Made by a program: the position numbers and the translations under genes. Shown here in pieces: positions 62,269-64,000 of a DNA stretch of 64,000 bases; the stretch's first letter is position 1, and each line of letters opens with the position of its first letter. Source of the stretch: Paraburkholderia tropica (GTDB lineage: Bacteria > Pseudomonadota > Gammaproteobacteria > Burkholderiales > Burkholderiaceae); NCBI RefSeq assembly GCF_914484835.1, contig NZ_CAJZAR010000042.1:1-64000 (forward strand), given 5' to 3'. Below the pieces are notes generated by a model. The model was not told the DNA's origin, searched no databases, and was given only the letters and a program-made list of their open reading frames with translations.

Positions 62269-64000
62269 TCACTCGTCGTTCAACGCATCGCGATAACCGC
62301 TCGCCGCCGACGACGCCACGAAATAGCGCTGCAACGCATCGGCGGATCGATTGCCGAGCGCCGTGACCTGCGCGAGCCAGTCGTCTTCCGTGGGCCACTG
62401 ACCGTCGAGCACACGCGGATAAATCTGCCGCACGTACAGGTGCAGCGCCTTCGCACCGATATTCCCGCTAATGCCCAGCAGCAGATGCAGCGTGAAATGC
62501 GCCGCCTTCACGTCGCTGGCCTGCGCGCTGTTCGCCAGTTGTGCGAGCAACGTGCGGATCTGCGCGATGCCTTTGAGGAAGGTCTGGTCGAGCATGTCGA
62601 GCGACGCGAGTTCTTCCAGATGCGTGTCGTCGAGCAGGTCGGTATCGACGCGGGCGATCTGACTGACCGCGTGGGCCACACCTGCCTCGGCGGCCACACT
62701 CGCAACACTCGCAACACTTGCGACACTCGCCGCGCTCGCTACGCGGCTCACGCTGGTCGCGCTGGTCGCGCGCACAAGCGGCTTGCGCGGCGTCTGCGCC
62801 GGCTCCGGCGCACTCGCGACAGGCGTCTGCGCGAACTGGCGCGCGAGGCACGCGTAGAGCGCGCCCACGCGCACCGGCTTGATCATCACCTCGTTCATGC
62901 CCGCGTCGAGACACGCGCGCAGCGCTTCCATATCCGACTGTCCCGTCAACGCGACGATAGGCGCCTTCGCATAGACGTCGTCGCGCGCGCGGATCGTCGC
63001 CGCCGTTTCGACTCCGCCCATGCCCGGCATGTTCACGTCGATCACCAGCGCATCGATCGCGAGCCCTTGATTCAGGCGCTCCAGCACGCCCAGGCCGTTC
63101 TCGGCCTCGATCACGTTCGCGCCGCAGCGTTCGAGATAGCTCTTGGCGACCATGCGGCTATAGGTGTCGTCGTCGGCGACGAGAATGCGCTTGCCCGCGA
63201 AGCCGTCGAAGCGCCGGTTGCGGCGGCTGCGATCGACGTTCTCCATCAGCGTTTGCAGCGCGCTGATCAGCTCGACCATGCTGATCGACTTGCCGATCGT
63301 TTCGTCCATGCCCGCGCCCTGCGCGAGCACGCGCGCGACGCTATGCGGCTCCGACGTATAGCCCACGATCAGCGCATTCCAGTTCGCGTGCGCGCGGTCG
63401 GCGCGAATGCGCTCCGTGGTCGTGTAGCCGTCGAGCCCCGGCATGTTGATGTCCATGAGGATCAGGTCGAACGGCGCGGCGTCCTGCAACAGCGCGAGCG
63501 CCTTCACGCCGCTTTCCGCCTCGCTGACCTGCGCGCTCACGCCGGACAGCGCCTGGCTCACGCGCGCGCGCTGGCCCGCGTCGTCGTCGACGAGCAGGAT
63601 GTGCTTGTGCGCGAAGAATTGCGTGGCGCGCGCGAGCGCCTGTTGACGATGCGCCGCGACTTCGGTTTCCGACACCGCCGGAAAATCCAGCGTGAACTGC
63701 GTGAACTTGCCCACCTCCGAACGGCAGCCGATGCTGCCGCCGAACGAGCGCATGGCGCGCTGGCAATACGCAAGACCGAGGCCGGTTCCGGCCAGGTTGC
63801 CGTGCGTGCGGAACGGCACGAACAGATGCGACATGACCTCGGCCGCGATGCCCGGCCCCGTATCGTGGACGATGACCTTTTGCCGCTCGACGGTGAGCGT
63901 CAAGGTCGCCGACGGATGCGCGGCCATGTGATGCAGCGCGTTGCGAATCAGGTTGAACAGCGTGAACAGATAAACGGTTTCGTCGACCTTGAACGTGAAA
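62269..64000 (-). CDS. hybrid histidine kinase: ATPase-REC-REC-Hpt, 5' part beyond window
   Basis: The frame is open to the window edge, so only about the last 576 codons are seen. The visible part starts in the ATPase domain: N box TLFNLIRNALHHM (63963-63925), G1 VHDTGPGIAAE and G2 GNLAGTGLGLAYCQRAM. Then come receiver 1 (LLVDDDAGQRA; acceptor in ILMDINMPGLDG), receiver 2 (LVADDDTYSRM; acceptor in LVIDVNMPGMGG; ALTGQSD and IKPVRVG), an Ala/Ser/Val repeat linker, and a C-terminal Hpt domain with the phospho-His probably in AHFTLHLLLGISGNIGA. So it can run a full His-Asp-His relay within one protein. The sensor domain is not visible. The convergent REC-kinase protein is the most likely partner. 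LqsS/PhcS-like identity is only a guess. Confidence 0.9.
   Translation of the reverse strand, partial: FTFKVDETVYLFTLFNLIRNALHHMAAHPSATLTLTVERQKVIVHDTGPGIAAEVMSHLFVPFRTHGNLAGTGLGLAYCQRAMRSFGGSIGCRSEVGKFTQFTLDFPAVSETEVAAHRQQALARATQFFAHKHILLVDDDAGQRARVSQALSGVSAQVSEAESGVKALALLQDAAPFDLILMDINMPGLDGYTTTERIRADRAHANWNALIVGYTSEPHSVARVLAQGAGMDETIGKSISMVELISALQTLMENVDRSRRNRRFDGFAGKRILVADDDTYSRMVAKSYLERCGANVIEAENGLGVLERLNQGLAIDALVIDVNMPGMGGVETAATIRARDDVYAKAPIVALTGQSDMEALRACLDAGMNEVMIKPVRVGALYACLARQFAQTPVASAPEPAQTPRKPLVRATSATSVSRVASAASVASVASVASVAAEAGVAHAVSQIARVDTDLLDDTHLEELASLDMLDQTFLKGIAQIRTLLAQLANSAQASDVKAAHFTLHLLLGISGNIGAKALHLYVRQIYPRVLDGQWPTEDDWLAQVTALGNRSADALQRYFVASSAASGYRDALNDE
62696..62740 (-). repeat. 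9-base in-frame repeats in the hybrid kinase linker
   Basis: Four to five copies of ACACTCGCA-type units on the plus strand, coding for Ala-Ser-Val on the minus strand between receiver 2 and the Hpt domain. Copies are nearly perfect and keep the frame. Confidence 0.75.

Noticed and set aside
1..64000. Search by eye for tRNA, rRNA, insertion sequences, integrases or att-like direct repeats
   Set aside because: None seen; gene content and codon use are uniform, so there is no sign of a recent mobile element.

Overview
The window is about 64 kb of very GC-rich DNA (roughly two thirds G+C), gene-dense and with strong third-position GC bias, so long mirror-image reading frames run opposite almost every real gene. 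Gene content points to a beta-proteobacterium of the family Burkholderiaceae, most likely Paraburkholderia, Caballeronia or a close relative: an FNR regulator with a four-cysteine Fe-S ligand set, a beta-proteobacterial type bcsD-bcsP-bcsQ-bcsA-bcsB-bcsZ-bcsC cellulose operon, an intracellular cysteine-type PHB depolymerase and FlhC. I see no rRNA, tRNA, insertion sequence, phage or CRISPR array. The left end cuts a zinc-ribbon protein and the right end cuts a hybrid histidine kinase.

Layout. 1-1.5 kb: truncated zinc-ribbon gene and fnr. 1.5-7.8 kb: D-ribose operon on the minus strand, transcribed rbsK-rbsD-rbsA-rbsC-rbsB, then a LacI-type regulator. 8-9.4 kb: a small alpha/beta-barrel protein divergent from a GlxA-like AraC regulator, with a candidate operator between them. 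9.4-15.2 kb: a membrane diguanylate cyclase, then a sugar-binding lipoprotein overlapping by ATGA a large transmembrane GGDEF-EAL receptor. 15.8-19.5 kb: a solute-binding-like protein without signal peptide, a cupin, an AraC regulator and an exported protein of unknown function. 19.6-22 kb: a second membrane GGDEF-EAL protein, convergent with the cellulose operon. 22.1-35.5 kb: cellulose synthesis and secretion operon on the minus strand. 36-39.3 kb: cupin, phaZ and a glutathione S-transferase, with a textbook sigma-54 promoter sequence between the last two.

39.4-49.5 kb: a cluster with two circularly permuted ATP-grasp proteins (one fused to an alpha-E domain), two transglutaminase-fold proteins (one fused to DUF2126) and a zinc-ribbon metallopeptidase. 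Families of this set have been predicted from comparative genomics to make or attach a peptide; I know of no established product. It is the best candidate here for an uncharacterised biosynthetic or protein-modification system. 49.5-52.5 kb: an orphan PAAR protein, then a run of small exported proteins ending in a stand-alone flgH paralogue. 52.6-57.6 kb: an orphan OmpR-type regulator, two exported proteins, and a complete OmpR/EnvZ-type two-component system whose regulator closely resembles the orphan. 57.7-64 kb: a Tat-type lipoprotein of the tyrosine phosphatase fold that has lost its catalytic loop, an orphan flhC with a C-terminal extension, an Asp-rich protein with a C-terminal membrane segment, a receiver-kinase protein and the 3' part of a kinase-REC-REC-Hpt hybrid.

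Theme. Much of the window concerns surface behaviour: cellulose export activated through the BcsA PilZ domain by c-di-GMP, three c-di-GMP enzymes within 13 kb of it, motility genes (flhC, flgH) outside any flagellar cluster, several phosphorelay proteins, and carbon storage or uptake (rbs, phaZ). Start codons were chosen from ribosome binding sites, ATGA overlaps and domain boundaries. All family assignments come from reading the sequence; no searches were run.
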